This document shows positions 45,778-56,575 of a stretch of DNA of 64,000 nucleotides, piece after piece; the stretch's first letter is position 1; the number at the start of each line of letters is the position of its first letter. Below the pieces are notes generated by a model that was not told the DNA's origin, searched no databases, and worked only from the letters and a program-made list of their open reading frames with translations. The stretch spans positions 496,001 through 560,000 of the forward strand of contig CANTUQ010000014.1 in NCBI GenBank assembly GCA_947683425.1. The letters are read 5' to 3'. The stretch is from Excoecaria cochinchinensis. Lineage: Eukaryota; Streptophyta; Magnoliopsida; Malpighiales; Euphorbiaceae. A program made the translations under genes and the position numbers.

Positions 45778-47365
45778 TAACACATAACAAATCACTTCCC
45801 TTATATACATTTCATGTTTCTCATGTCCATCTAATCATTATCATCATGCTTGATTCATTACACTTAGAACATTTATAGCTCATATAACATTAGTATGCAT
45901 AGTTTATCATGCTTAAGATACTCATTTTATAATGATAAACATGTATTGAACAAACTAAGGGAACTCGTGGTGAAGTTCGGGTTCAATTTGGGAAGGAAAA
46001 CATACATTTTGAGGGCAAAATAAGGTTACACGGCGGTATGGACACTCATACAGCCGTGTGGGACGTGAAAAATGGGTAAAATTGGATAGCATGATTTTAC
46101 ACGGCGGTGAGGAATTCCTTCACAGCCGTGTGGGACGTGAAAAATGGGTAAAACTGGGCAAAATGGTTTTACACGGCGGTGAAAAATTGAGGCAGACTCT
46201 AGACTGACTCTATAATTCAACTTGTATTGCATTTTTGACATAGCTAGGGTCATTTCTGGGCAAAACGTTCTTGTTAACATATCTTCCTCTATGTCTTATC
46301 TTTCAAATGGAACAAGAATCAGATCATTTGGACATCTATAACGTAATATATTCCCTAAACACTGAATGATGGTCATATGAACCGACAGAATAGGAATACC
46401 TACGTTGTGACAATATTTTGGGACACTTAAAGCCAGAATTTACTCCACACTCCTCTTAGACATTTTTAGATATGGATGCTATGTTTCAAATGAAATTTGA
46501 ATCAACTCATTTAGAGCATTATAACTCAATATATGGATGAAAATGTCACTAAAGGTCAGGAGAGTCCAACACAGAAACTCAACTCCATTTTATTTTATTT
46601 TATACTTCCAACACATTAGTTATAAACCGACACATTTAGCATCATTTTAACAATACATATTCATTCCTTCAATCTATCAGACCACACAACCATTTACATA
46701 ATACACATAATAAATCAAATAATACACACACAAGCAACTAGTTCCCAAACCTCACACTCCTAAGCTCCTAATGGGGCTGTTGTTCACTAGCTTCCCCAAC
46801 CTTTGCTTTGCCTTTAATCCTCCTCTTTTCTTCAGCTATTAAGCATAAATTTCCAGCATTAATATCCTCATAATAATCTCATAAAAATCATACTAAGAAT
46901 AGGTAGATGAAACAGAATTTTACATGCATGATTATACCATCATTTTACCTTACAAATCCTTGATCTTTGCTCTTAAATGATATGCATTCAACCCTTCCAA
47001 CTTACACTCACTCAAGGCAGAGTTTTTGAAGGGAGAAGAGAGCTTAATTTGCTGAAGAACAAGTACAAAAGAATGGCTCTCTAAGACATACGAATTTCAG
47101 CTCTTCCTCTCTCTTTCTTTCTCACAAAATAAAGACTAAAGAAGGCTCCAATCTATGTACAAAGATGCAGAAAATGGAAGCTCCACTAGCCACTAACTTT
47201 ACTCTTCCACTAGACACTTAATGCTAATTGATGATGAGTCCACTCTTCATAAATCCACAGCAAAACCCACTAAGAAAAGTTGTTCCCCATTAGCTTCCAC
47301 TACTCTTATTTAACTCCTCAAATGTTCCATCAATTCCCACTAAAAATCTGCTCCCACTTCTCTTA
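45778..47365 (-). repeat. C-family LTR fragment, inverted orientation
   Basis: This is the reverse complement of about 42463-44050 of the C LTR, beginning TTAACACATAACAAATC and ending CCCACTTCTCTTA. Together with 45199-45777 it forms an inverted repeat (45199-45777 against about 46155-46736) with a loop of about 375 bp. The joint lies at a short T run. The inverted piece includes the palindromic cluster at 46026-46180. Confidence 0.9.
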
Positions 47366-47580
47366 ATGGTAGCTTAATGGTAGTGGGATTCCATGAAATA
47401 AGGATTTATCCTCAGGTCCTTGGTTCGAATCCCACGAAAGGCAAAATCGCACAAGAGGGGTGTAAAGTTCTGTGAGTAACGGCTCTGGGATGGCATCTCT
47501 CCCGACGGGATATGTTCCGGGGAGGGGATCTCCCGACGGGATGCGTTCCGGGGAGGGTATAAAAGCCGGACCGTTACATA
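47366..47580 (+). mobile_element. tRNA-derived SINE-like insertion
   Basis: TAGCTTAATGG (47370-47380) fits the RNA polymerase III A box and GGTTCGAATCC (47422-47432) is a perfect B box, 41 bases apart. The sequence after the B box is not tRNA-like and carries two copies of a CCCGACGGGAT-GTTCCGGGGA unit (about 47490-47550). No tail is evident; it ends TATAAAAGCCGG-CCGTTACATA where the gag of G begins. Its left border is the end of the inverted LTR fragment. A decayed tRNA gene is less likely because no acceptor stem can be formed around the boxes. Confidence 0.6.
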
Positions 47581-48627
47581 GAGAGGCTGACTGCTCCTAA
47601 GGCACCGACTGAGTTATTAAGAAAGATAGGAGCAGAAGACTTTCATGGGACTGCTATGGATCAATCTGATGATGCCGAGTTTTGGCTTAAGAGGGTAGGT
47701 CGGATTTTGCAAGAGATTAGATGTCCTACAGATCAGAGGGTGCTTTGTGCAGTGTCGTTGCTTCAAGGGTCAGCATATGATTGGTGGGAACTTGTGATGC
47801 GAAATCCTCAGCGACCAGCCGAGTTGACTTGGGAATTCTTCAAGCAAGAATTTCAGCAGAAGTATGTGACGAAGGCATATCAGGAAGCCAAGTGGAGAGA
47901 GTTCATTAGTCTAAAGCAGCGGGGTATGACCGTGAGTGAGTATGATAAGGAATTCAGGCGGTTGAGTAAGTATGTGCCTGAGCAGTTGTTGACGGATGAG
48001 TTCAGATGTAGGCATTTCCAAGAGGGACTGCGTGAGGTGATCAAAGGTCCTTTGTCGGTAATGACAGTCTTGCAACCAGTGGGGTATTATCAGCTTGTGG
48101 CAGCGGCAATGAAGTTAGAGGAATCTGAGATGATCAAGCAGAGAATTGAGAACATGATGAAAGCACCGGATGGTGGGATAGGAAGTGGTAAGAAGTCGAG
48201 AGGAGTTCCGAGTGGCCAGGGTGTAAAGAGTTCAGTTCCGGTACGTTCGGAAGTTGGGAGTGTAGCGCCACCTTCTAGCAAGGGGAGTGTGGTTCCGGAG
48301 TGTGAGCATTGTCATAGGCACCATTGGGGCGAGTGTAGAAGGATCTCTGGAGCGTGTTTCAGATGTGGCAACCAAGAGCACATGGTGGCTAATTATTCGG
48401 ATCGAAGAGAGCTTCAGGGTCAACCCGAGAGTAGAGCCAGTGGTCAAAGAGCAAGAGGGAACCAGAGTGGTAGAGGTAGTGGACGACCTTCTCAAGCGCC
48501 GTCAGAGACAGTGCAGAAGCCGCAAACCGAAGAAGTGCATGCGCGTCCACGAGTATACACCTTGATAGGAGAGCATGCAGCAGATCGAGCAGGACCTTCC
48601 GGTAAGTTGTGTTCTAGCTTTTGTTAA
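47581..48627 (+). pseudogene. Element G: gag without pol, N-terminus missing
   Basis: One open frame from ERLTAPKAPTELLRKIGAED to the stop at 48625-48627 (about 348 codons) covers the gag core (LLQGSAYDWWELV, FFKQEFQQKYVTKAYQEA, YDKEFRRLSKYVPEQLL), a Cys/His motif CEHCHRHHWGEC and a knuckle CFRCGNQEHMVANY whose last Cys is Tyr. After SGRGSGRPSQAPSE the frame ends in AGPSGKLCSSFC. No protease, RT or integrase follows; the purine tract and LTR come 80 bp later. G thus resembles gag-only LTR elements (TR-GAG type) or a deletion derivative. The true start is lost to the SINE-like sequence at 47580. GGTAAGT lies at the GPSG codons (48600-48606), a possible splice donor. Confidence 0.83.
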
Positions 48628-48693
48628 GTTTGGTTTTGAGTTTTGGGTTGTTGGATTTAAGTGATTAGCGGGGAAATTTCGAGGATGAAATTT

Positions 48694-48710
48694 CTTTAAG
48701 GGGGAGTGAT
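48694..48710 (+). promoter_or_regulatory. Polypurine tract of G
   Basis: TTAAGGGGGAGTGAT directly precedes the LTR start TGTAACAACC. The upstream GAGGATGAAATTTC matches the gag-pol end of complete Tekay copies (FEDE-I), so G keeps the last codons of a former pol. Confidence 0.85.
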
Positions 48711-49918
48711 TGTAACAACCCAAAAAGGGCCTGGTCGGAGTCTGCGTGATAAGTCGGTAAAGTAAGGGTATTTTCGTAATTTGAGCAAGAGAAAATTTGG
48801 ATAATAAGAAATTATTTGTTAAGGAATTAATTAATTAAGTAATAAGTTAAGTGAAGGAAATGTTATGGTGTGCTTATAGTGTATGGGAGTAGGATATAAG
48901 TGGACTTTGGAATTTTATTGTGTGGTTTTTGTGTATGGTGCCTTGGATGATAAGTAGGTTATGAGAAATATTTTGGTGTGAGTTTAGTTTGGTCCATTGG
49001 AAGATATTTGCGTAGGAGAAGTTAGTGTGTGTGTAGGGTATGGTGCCATAAGTGGTTAAGTCAAAGTGGGAAGGCTTGATTTGCTAAGATTGTGACAAGT
49101 GGCAAGGGGTTGGTGAGCATTAAATGTAAAGTAGGAGAGAGGGAAGGGAGGGGCAGAATTTTCCTAGCTTCCCGTGGAAGCTAGCTCACTTCTTTCTCTT
49201 TTCTTCTTCTTTCCCGTTCTCTCTCTCTCTTGCTTCCATTTTTCTGCTCACATCTCCTTTCCTCTTGTGTCTTCTTGAGCTTTGAGTTGAGGTTTTGAAG
49301 GTAAGTGGTCTGGAGTTCTTTGGTTTTTTGGTTCTTCTCTTCTCCTTCTTTTTCTATTTTTGATTGTGGAATTCGGGTTTGATTTGAGTGGGTTTTAATT
49401 GGGTTTGTGCAAGAATCGGAAGCTAGAAGGAAGAGCAAGGGAAAAGAGAAAGCGGACTCGTGAGGGCCTCGTTTGAAGCTGCGATTTCCAGGTTTGGGAG
49501 CTACATTTTTGAGTGTGTGTATGTGTTTGGGAGCTGTGTTTGTGGATTATGCTTTTTCCCTAATTTCTCCTTGGATCAATTCTATGTTGTGATTGCATGT
49601 CATTGTAACCTTAAGTGTTTTGTTAGATGAATGCATGTTTAAATTAAGTAGTGACTTATAGTGAAATGTTAGTGATATAGTGAGGATAGTTTGTGTTTTT
49701 AGAACATGATCATGCTATGTTATTGAATTTTGAGCTTGGTTGAGAGAGAATCCTTGATGAATTGATGGTTGATTATTGTGTAAAATGTGTTTATGTGGCT
49801 TGAGAATGAAGCGTTAATGTGCAGGAGGCTTGAGGTAAGTGTTTACATATGTTGTTTGCATGTATGTAGAATTGTGTGTGAAAAGAGTAGGAAAAGTGTA
49901 GAATTTGTGCGAATCTGG

Positions 49919-50198
49919 GCTCTGTCGCGAGCGCGACAGAGTGCGAATTTGGCCCTTTGTTCTTGTAAAGCGCTCTATCGCGATCACGACGTTGTCGCGA
50001 CCACGACAGAGAGCTATGTAGCTAAGTCCTCCACGCGAGCATGCTGCCGAGCATGTGTGCGAGGAGGAAGGAACTGGTCTCTGTCGCGAGCGCGACAGAG
50101 CTCGGTTGCGCAAATCTGCCTAACATGCTTCATCGCAAGCAGGCCTTCTGGCGCGAGCTCGCGAGGAGGTGTCCCGTGCTCTGTCGCGAGCGCGATAC
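49919..50198. repeat. Palindromic cluster in G LTR (TGTCGCGAGCGCGACA type)
   Basis: Words such as CTGTCGCGAGCGCGACAG, ATCGCGATCACGAC and GTCGCGACCACGACAG recur about six times with unrelated spacers. Most CpG sites are intact, unlike those in the Athila clusters. D's cluster uses the same word. Confidence 0.87.
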
Positions 50199-50404
50199 TG
50201 TGTTAAGTGTCTAGTATGTGAATAGTGAAGTGTTCTAATTATTGCATGATTCTGATTATGATCATTGCTTCATGTTTTGTATTTCAGTGTTGATATACAT
50301 ATAGTGACTCTGATCTGTGTATATATTTCTGCCCTCTGATGTTTAGTGAATTCTGAATTTTATGCTCAATATCTTATATAGTATTCTGTTGTGTTTTGTT
50401 TCCT

Positions 50405-50451
50405 CCCCACTAAGCGTTATCGCTTAGCACGGGTTCTTGTCCCGTGTAGGT
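50405..50451 (+). other. Twin stem-loop module, G LTR
   Basis: CCCCA, CTAAGCG-TTAT-CGCTTAG, then CACGGG-TTCTTGT-CCCGTG, and TAGGT. Both stems are perfect and stem 2 is six pairs. It lies about 350 bp before the LTR end. Confidence 0.86.
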
Positions 50452-50800
50452 GACAGGATTTTGGGAGTTTGCTCATGTCGCGCATCTGCAAGTCAGCCAC
50501 ATTGGAGTAGAGTCCTTATTTTTGTTATCTACTCCTGTAATTCTTTTTGTATGTAATATTTTTGTTTAGTGGCTCATGTAACTTTTTGTAAGAGAATGAT
50601 GTAATCTTTTGGGATTGTACTTAACTCTATATTTTGATTAATTGAGATCTATGTTCTGCCCTATTATTGTTCTTAGTGAATGCTTCCGCTTAGCGCATGT
50701 ATATATGTATGCATGTATGTATGTATGTATGTTGTGAGTGAGCGTCGGGTAGCACTTCCGCCGGCCCCCTTCCAATGGGGGCGGCGGTGGGGGCGTTACA

Positions 50801-51619
50801 ATTTCTGCGTAGTCGCCCCCGAGACCCTCTTGTCCACCTAGGCGAATCTATGATGGCTGAAAAACATAAAGGGTCAGGATGATGCATGAATGTGCTAAGA
50901 TGCATGATCGTGCTATGCAACATTTACAAACCACATGCAAGCACATAGGTCCTTCCAACCTTGTTACTCCCGCACACGAGGTCATAGTCTCTTTCCTAGG
51001 TGGGATTGATCCATGGGTTAACAGGGAACCCGATGGATGCGCATGGTGCACTGTGGAAAACCGGCAGGATAACCTCTTCTCACTAATGGACAAGCGCATG
51101 GGTTATGATCGTTATGTATTTAGGCGGCCCGAACAAATTGACATGGGCCTATCGAGGCATGAAAGCCTTTGATTAGGTTACCAATCAAATTATCTGGGCT
51201 TGTCCAATACATAATGATCCACATAGCAAGCATAGTATTAAGGTTTATACCACCTAGGGGAAGTAACTATTTCCATTACACGAGCTTTAGTCAAAAGGTG
51301 GTGTTACTTTAAGGCTACCCAAGCATGGTCCTTGCCAACGGGTCTAGCTCATCACGAGCGTAACGACCGATTGGATCACCATTTAATATACCATGATGGT
51401 ACGAGGCTTGGGCTGGTGATTATCCTTAACATTTCCCTACATTGAGTGAACGTGGGGTCGTGCTTCGGGAACGCACCGGTGCTGAAAAAGGGACCAAACT
51501 AGCGTAGATCTAAGGCTCTAATGAGATGCAATGCAGTTTCGAAAAAAGGTGAAATTTTTAAACTAAAACTCAATTATAATTTTTAATCAAGGTACTTTCG
51601 AATCGAAGTCTCGAGTATG
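50801..51619 (-). mobile_element. E3: Tat/Ogre-like 5' leader, cut by element G
   Basis: This follows the primer site on the minus strand and holds no recognisable protein; frames are short. In Tat/Ogre elements a long leader, sometimes with an extra ORF or intron, precedes gag, and only about 0.8 kb remains here before G's LTR. The rest of E3 is not found on the other side of G, so further rearrangement has occurred. Confidence 0.6.
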
Positions 51620-51637
51620 TCCCCAGTGGAGTCGCCA
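51620..51637 (-). promoter_or_regulatory. Primer binding site, tRNA-Arg type (E3)
   Basis: The minus strand reads TGGCGACTCCACTGGGGA, the tRNA-Arg primer site typical of Tat/Ogre elements. One base separates it from the LTR end at 51639. This assigns the E1-E3 LTRs to that lineage. Confidence 0.85.
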
Positions 51638-51638
51638 C

Positions 51639-53697
51639 TGTGACGTGCGCCGAACCCCGTGGCCTCCCGAAAGCCCACTTTAGGGCGATCAGGATGGGAT
51701 TCATTAAAACTTGTAAGGTATTTACAAGTGCGTCTATTTTGGGCCACAAAGAGGTTTCTTGGAGTCGCCACCCAATATAATATTGGCAAGGGTCGTCTAG
51801 CCTCATCGAGCCTAAGATGGCGCATACATATCCATCTTAAGCAAGCCAGAGAGATCTTGGAGGTCTCAGCCTCTACCCCCTGGAGCCTAGGATTTATAAA
51901 TTGAAGTCTTTTGATGAGACTCAAGAGGTGTCTTGGAAGTCCTAGACCTCTCGCCTCAGCGAGCCCCAAAGACCAGAGTGAGTTCGGGACTTCTCATTTA
52001 TTTATACCTTGATCAATATTATTATTAAGTTTTGAATTCGTTGTTTCACCAACTTTCCACATGATGCATTTAGTTAAAGCGCAATCATTCACATCAAAAA
52101 CGATAAATTAAGCATTATTAAGGTAAACTTCCATAAATCAAATTACAATAAAACTAGGGGCGAAATACAACGCCCATTATAAAAATAATATATAGATCAT
52201 ACAGAAATTGGGATATTCATTGGATTGAGGACATTGGTCCTGCCATGCATATTTGTTACAAAGTGATTTTTAAGAAATGTCAATTTTGTTGGTTAAAAAA
52301 AAGCAGGACATTGGTCCACAACTTTTTGAGAAAATCCCAAATTAATTACTATAAAATATTTTGCCCTTTTCACTTTAACGTCATTGAAATAATCTTAATA
52401 ATAACATGAATAAAAAGCAAGGGTGAAGAAAGAATCTGTATGGAAATCCTCAGATTGGCTCGACCAGCATCATTTACAACTCCAATTCCAAATGGTCAGA
52501 AAATAACTGATAGGAATAAACATGTCAGTATCAAAATTGATGAATAAAATAAAGAAAAGAAAATAGTAGGAAACTTTAAAAGAAATAAGTTAAAAGATAA
52601 AAAAAGGAAAATGAAGACTATTAATATAAGTTAATTAAATCACACAAGTGCTAATCCAGAATATTTACCCTCGGATTTTACCTTTTTGGGTGAATATCAT
52701 ATGGTTTCGGTCCCCGTACGCTCCACAAGGATCAAATAAAAACGGATCAAAAATAAGAAAATTTGTATTTTCCCTTCTGGAAAATTTAATAGCGATTGAG
52801 TATTTGAATTAGCTGTATTGATGGAAACGAATGAATTTCGTTACCTCAGATTGGCTTAATTCACAAGATAATTTGAGGAAATTAATTAATTGGAAGAATT
52901 TTTTATCAAACAAAATTCTAAAAATAGAGATTTTATAGCTTTTTGGTAAATTGCTCACAAAAAAAATCTTCTCTAAAAATTCCAATCTCTCAAAAAGTGT
53001 TTAATTTTTTTCTCCAAAAATTTGTCAAATTTTCTAAAAAAAATAATGAATTTTACCTCCCAATTTATAGAATTTTGGAGATAAAATCAGATAAGCATTA
53101 GTTTAAAGTTTGAATTTTAAAAGGAGTTTTAAAATTCAATTTTTAACCAAATCTTACCCAAAATTTGAAAGATAAGAGATAAAATTTTATCAAATCCGGC
53201 GATAACTGATCAGATCCACTACCGACGGGCATCCCTGCAACTTCCGATGGGCGTCCCTACTAAGGGCACGCGTGGAAGTTCGGCTACAGACGGGCCGTAA
53301 TGCGGGACTAGGGATGGGCGTCCCTACTCAGACACGTGTCCGTCCCTAGCTACAGACAGCCCGTATCGCGGGACTAGGGACAGGCATCCCTACTCAGACA
53401 CGTGTCCGTCCCTAGCTACAGATGGCCCGTCCCTACTATGCATAGAGACGGGGATCACCCCAAGTATGGACGAGCGTCCTTACTTCAGACGGCCATCCCG
53501 TCTGTGGAGCAAAAATTCTTATTTCAAGCAAAATTTTCCAAACTCTTTCAAAACCTCACGCTATAGTGAAAAAGCTTTTAATCCTTGTGAAACCGAAAGA
53601 CGAAAACCTCCGAATTCCATCCATTTATCCGGAAACCAACATGGATCTCTTCATCGGGTAACTCTGACCTGGAGTGTCTCAAGACCCGGTGTCTACA
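51639..53697 (-). repeat. E3: complete Tat/Ogre-like 5' LTR
   Basis: On the minus strand it starts TGTAGACACCGGGTC at 53697 and ends GGCGCACGTCACA at 51639 (2059 bp). A palindromic GACGG/CCGTC cluster is in the U3-like part (53221-53510), followed by CTATAAATTGGGAGG, a possible TATA box (about 53053-53072). The segment with GAGTCGCCACCCAATA and CTTGTAAGGTATTTACAAG (51710-51780) is shared with E2. Confidence 0.82.
53221..53510. repeat. Palindromic cluster, GACGGGC-GTCCCTA type (E3 LTR)
   Basis: Words GACGGGCATCCCT, GATGGGCGTCCCTAC, GACACGTGTCCGTCCCTAGC and CAGACGGCC recur; ACACGTGTC is itself a palindrome. The G-CGGGACTAGGGA block with CAGACACGTGTCCGTC is a near tandem duplication of about 80 bp (53290-53420). 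Confidence 0.82.
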
Positions 53698-55421
53698 ATA
53701 TACTCTAAAGCATATCAGAATCAAATATAGGAAACCATATTGTGCCTAAGATTATCCAAACAAAACCCGTATTATGCATTAATACAATTCATGTCAAATA
53801 TAATATCATATATTATTCTTAAGGAAGAACCGTGAGTTAAAATATGCATTATACACTTCACATTTTAGTAAAACATGTTCACAATAAATAACCATGAAAT
53901 TGTCATTCATAATTTATTTGTATTCAAAATGCAACAGGTGACACAATTCATAATATTAATACGGATAAACTAAATCATACAACTAAAATCAAATGATAAT
54001 CTAATAGGGATTACCCTCACTAAGCATATCATAATCAAGTATTAACATACCATCACTTCAATAACACGCAAATCATGTTTCAAGTCACAACATATAATTT
54101 ATCGAATATAATTCATAATATAGTGGGCATATAAACAAGTTCATATAGCATACAGTAAGGAAAAACCATGAAAAAGACATTCAAAACTCATTTTCAGAAA
54201 ACGAGCAAGCGAAAAATAGGGCAGGTCAGGGCCCCTGTCGCGCTCGCGATCGAAGAGTCACGGACACGAGTCGTGCTAAGGGACATGACTCGTGTCGATG
54301 ACTTATCCCAGTCGTGCTCCTTAAGCACGACATGCAGAGGAAGTGGCATGAGCACGAGTCATGCTGAGGGACACGACTCGTGTCCATGCTATTTCGCTTC
54401 AGTCGTGCTCCACAATACGTTACGGAGAAGAAGTCACAGCAGCACGATTCGTGCTGAACAAGCACGAGTCGTGCTGCATCAGCACAAGTCGTGCTGATCC
54501 TCTCTTCATGCCGACGTCAAGCTGAGATGCACGACTTGCACGGCAAAGGACCACGAGTCGTGCTTCTCCATCCGAGTTGAACACAGACAAAACTACAGTG
54601 AACTTTAACATGAAAATGGGAAGCTCCTCTCTGTCACGCTCACGATAGAGATGATATTCCCGATTCCCAGCTAAAATGTAGGATTTCCATCTTTTTCTAA
54701 AACTCTTTAAAAAACCTTTCAAAACCCACACAATCATGCACAAACTCTTACCTTAACACTCAAATGTATTCCACAACATGCTCATGATCAAATCACACTC
54801 AATTAACACAAGATTCAACAATTAAATCAAAGAAATCACAGAAATGGTAAATCAAGAACACTAAAATAGGGGTTATCCAATTCAAACAATTCTCATACCA
54901 AAATTAACATGCACTCATCCTAATTACTACACATACATCTCTAGAGAAATTACCCATCAAAATCTTACATAAATCCATGCCAAGACACTCAAAATCCCAG
55001 AAATCAAACTCAAATACACATACACACAAACTTTATCCTAGAAAAAGAGAAGAGCAGAGACAACTCCCAAACCTCTTTTGAAGCACAACCCACACTTCTT
55101 CAAGCTTTAATCCTCAATCTTTTCCTTGTCCTTGAGCTTCCTCTTGCCAACTAAAGCTTGCACAAACCAAAACCCAAAGAATTACTCTTAATCCACACCC
55201 TAGATCAAAAATAAAAAGCAAACCTAGAAGGAAAAGAAGATCAAAGCAAGAATAACCAAACCCTAACCACTTACCTCTTCAATCCTGCTCCCCAAGCTCT
55301 ACCAAACCAACTCTAACTCACTCAAAACCAAGAGATTGAGCAAGAAACGGGAAAGAAAGGAAAAGAAAATGGGGAATGGGGAGGAAGAGAAGGCAGAAAC
55401 GTGAACTTCTGCCCTACCTTC
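53698..55421 (-). repeat. Element H: Tekay-like LTR fragment, minus strand, both ends missing
   Basis: On the minus strand it contains GGGCAGAAGTTCACG, a GAGGTAAGTGGT segment and AGAGGTTTGGGAGTT (near 55075), in the order of G's LTR, then a palindromic cluster (54235-54650). The right part is cut by D at 55422 and the left by E3 at 53697, so the twin stem-loop expected further on is absent. No coding region. Confidence 0.75.
54235..54650. repeat. Palindromic cluster in H LTR mixing two word types
   Basis: CACGAGTCGTGCT, GACACGAGTCGTG and GCACGACTCGTG words (about a dozen) form the centre. Each edge carries a TGTCGCG-CTCGCGATCG or CTGTCACGCTCACGATAG word, the type in D and G. The first type is otherwise the Athila word. 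Confidence 0.85.
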
Positions 55422-56575
55422 TGTCACACCCCGTTTGCCCCCTAGTTGAACGAGCCATATTTGTATGTGTATGCAATTGCATGAGTTTTGGATTATAAGG
55501 GCATTTTGGTAATTTTGCATGTTATAAGAGTTTTTCTTGCATGTGGGTGCATGCGTGGTGCCATGGTGTGAGTTAGTGGGTTGGAATGGTGTGTGCGTGA
55601 GTGCACCAAAATAGGTTGTGCACTAGTGGGTTTAATTTAGTATGTGGGCATGCATATGGTTGTAAGGTGTGAATTAGGGGTTGCACTTGTGTGTGTTGTG
55701 CATACAAGTGTAGGGTATGCTTTAGTAGAGAGGATCTTGTGTATGTGTGATATAGGCATGTAGGGTGTGAGTGACCAAATCCCTCCACTAGGATCTTGAC
55801 ATGTGTCTAGGGTTAAGAAAAGAAAAGGGAAAGAAGAGAAAGGGCAAAAATCAGATTTCCTCATTGTGTTTCCCGTTCTTCACGCCGCCCTCTTCTCTTC
55901 TCTTCTTCTTTTCTTCTTCTCTTGGACTTTGGTTGAGATTCAAGGTTGCTAGTGGGGTTTGATCATCACTTTGTAGTAATTGGTAAGTTTCATGCATTCA
56001 TTTTACCTTTGTTTGAGTTTCCATCTTCTTCTCTTTTCTTATTTTCGAAATGGGTTTGAAGTTTGGATTCTTGTTTTGTTTGCTTGTTTTGGTTGGGTTC
56101 CTAGTTGAGCCTCCCCGGGATCCTAAAGGCAAGGAAGTTGCTGGATCAAGTGGAACTAAACACTAGGAGCTAAGGATTTTGAGGTTTGGGAATTTCTTCC
56201 TTTTTATGTGAAAATGTTCATGAGTGTGTTCTTGATGTTTTCTTGGAATTAGGTTGTAGATGTCCTTTATTTTGATATTTATGCTATGGGTCTTTGTTTT
56301 AGAATGTGGAACTTGCAAGATTACGAATTAATCATGATGAATTCGGATTTGAAGTAAATTGATGCATAAATGGAGTTTGTGAATGATTATTGAAATTAAA
56401 TGTGTAAATTAATGGTTAGCATGCCATTTATTGTTAATAAATGTTGTATTATGGTTGTTTTGCTTTTGGATGGCTGGATTTGAGGTAAGTAACCTTGGAT
56501 TGAGATTTGTGTTGTTGGAGGAAGAATTGGAAGAGGAAAATCTGCAGAATTTCTGCAGATTTTCAAAATCCCGAC

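Larger units (their letters stand above)
48711..50800 (+). repeat. Element G: 3' LTR
   Basis: TGTAACAACC to GGGCGTTACA, 2090 bp. It holds a CCAGGTTTGGGAGCT motif (about 49489), palindromic words (49919-50198) and the twin stem-loop (50405-50451). The next base begins Tat/Ogre-like leader sequence, G's target. The matching 5' LTR is not in the window. Confidence 0.9.

Noticed and set aside
47370..47445. Functional tRNA gene
   Set aside because: A and B boxes are present but no cloverleaf with an acceptor stem forms; it fits a SINE head.
50879..51172. 97-codon ORF in the Tat/Ogre-like leader
   Set aside because: It lies on the strand opposite to the element and has no recognisable family.
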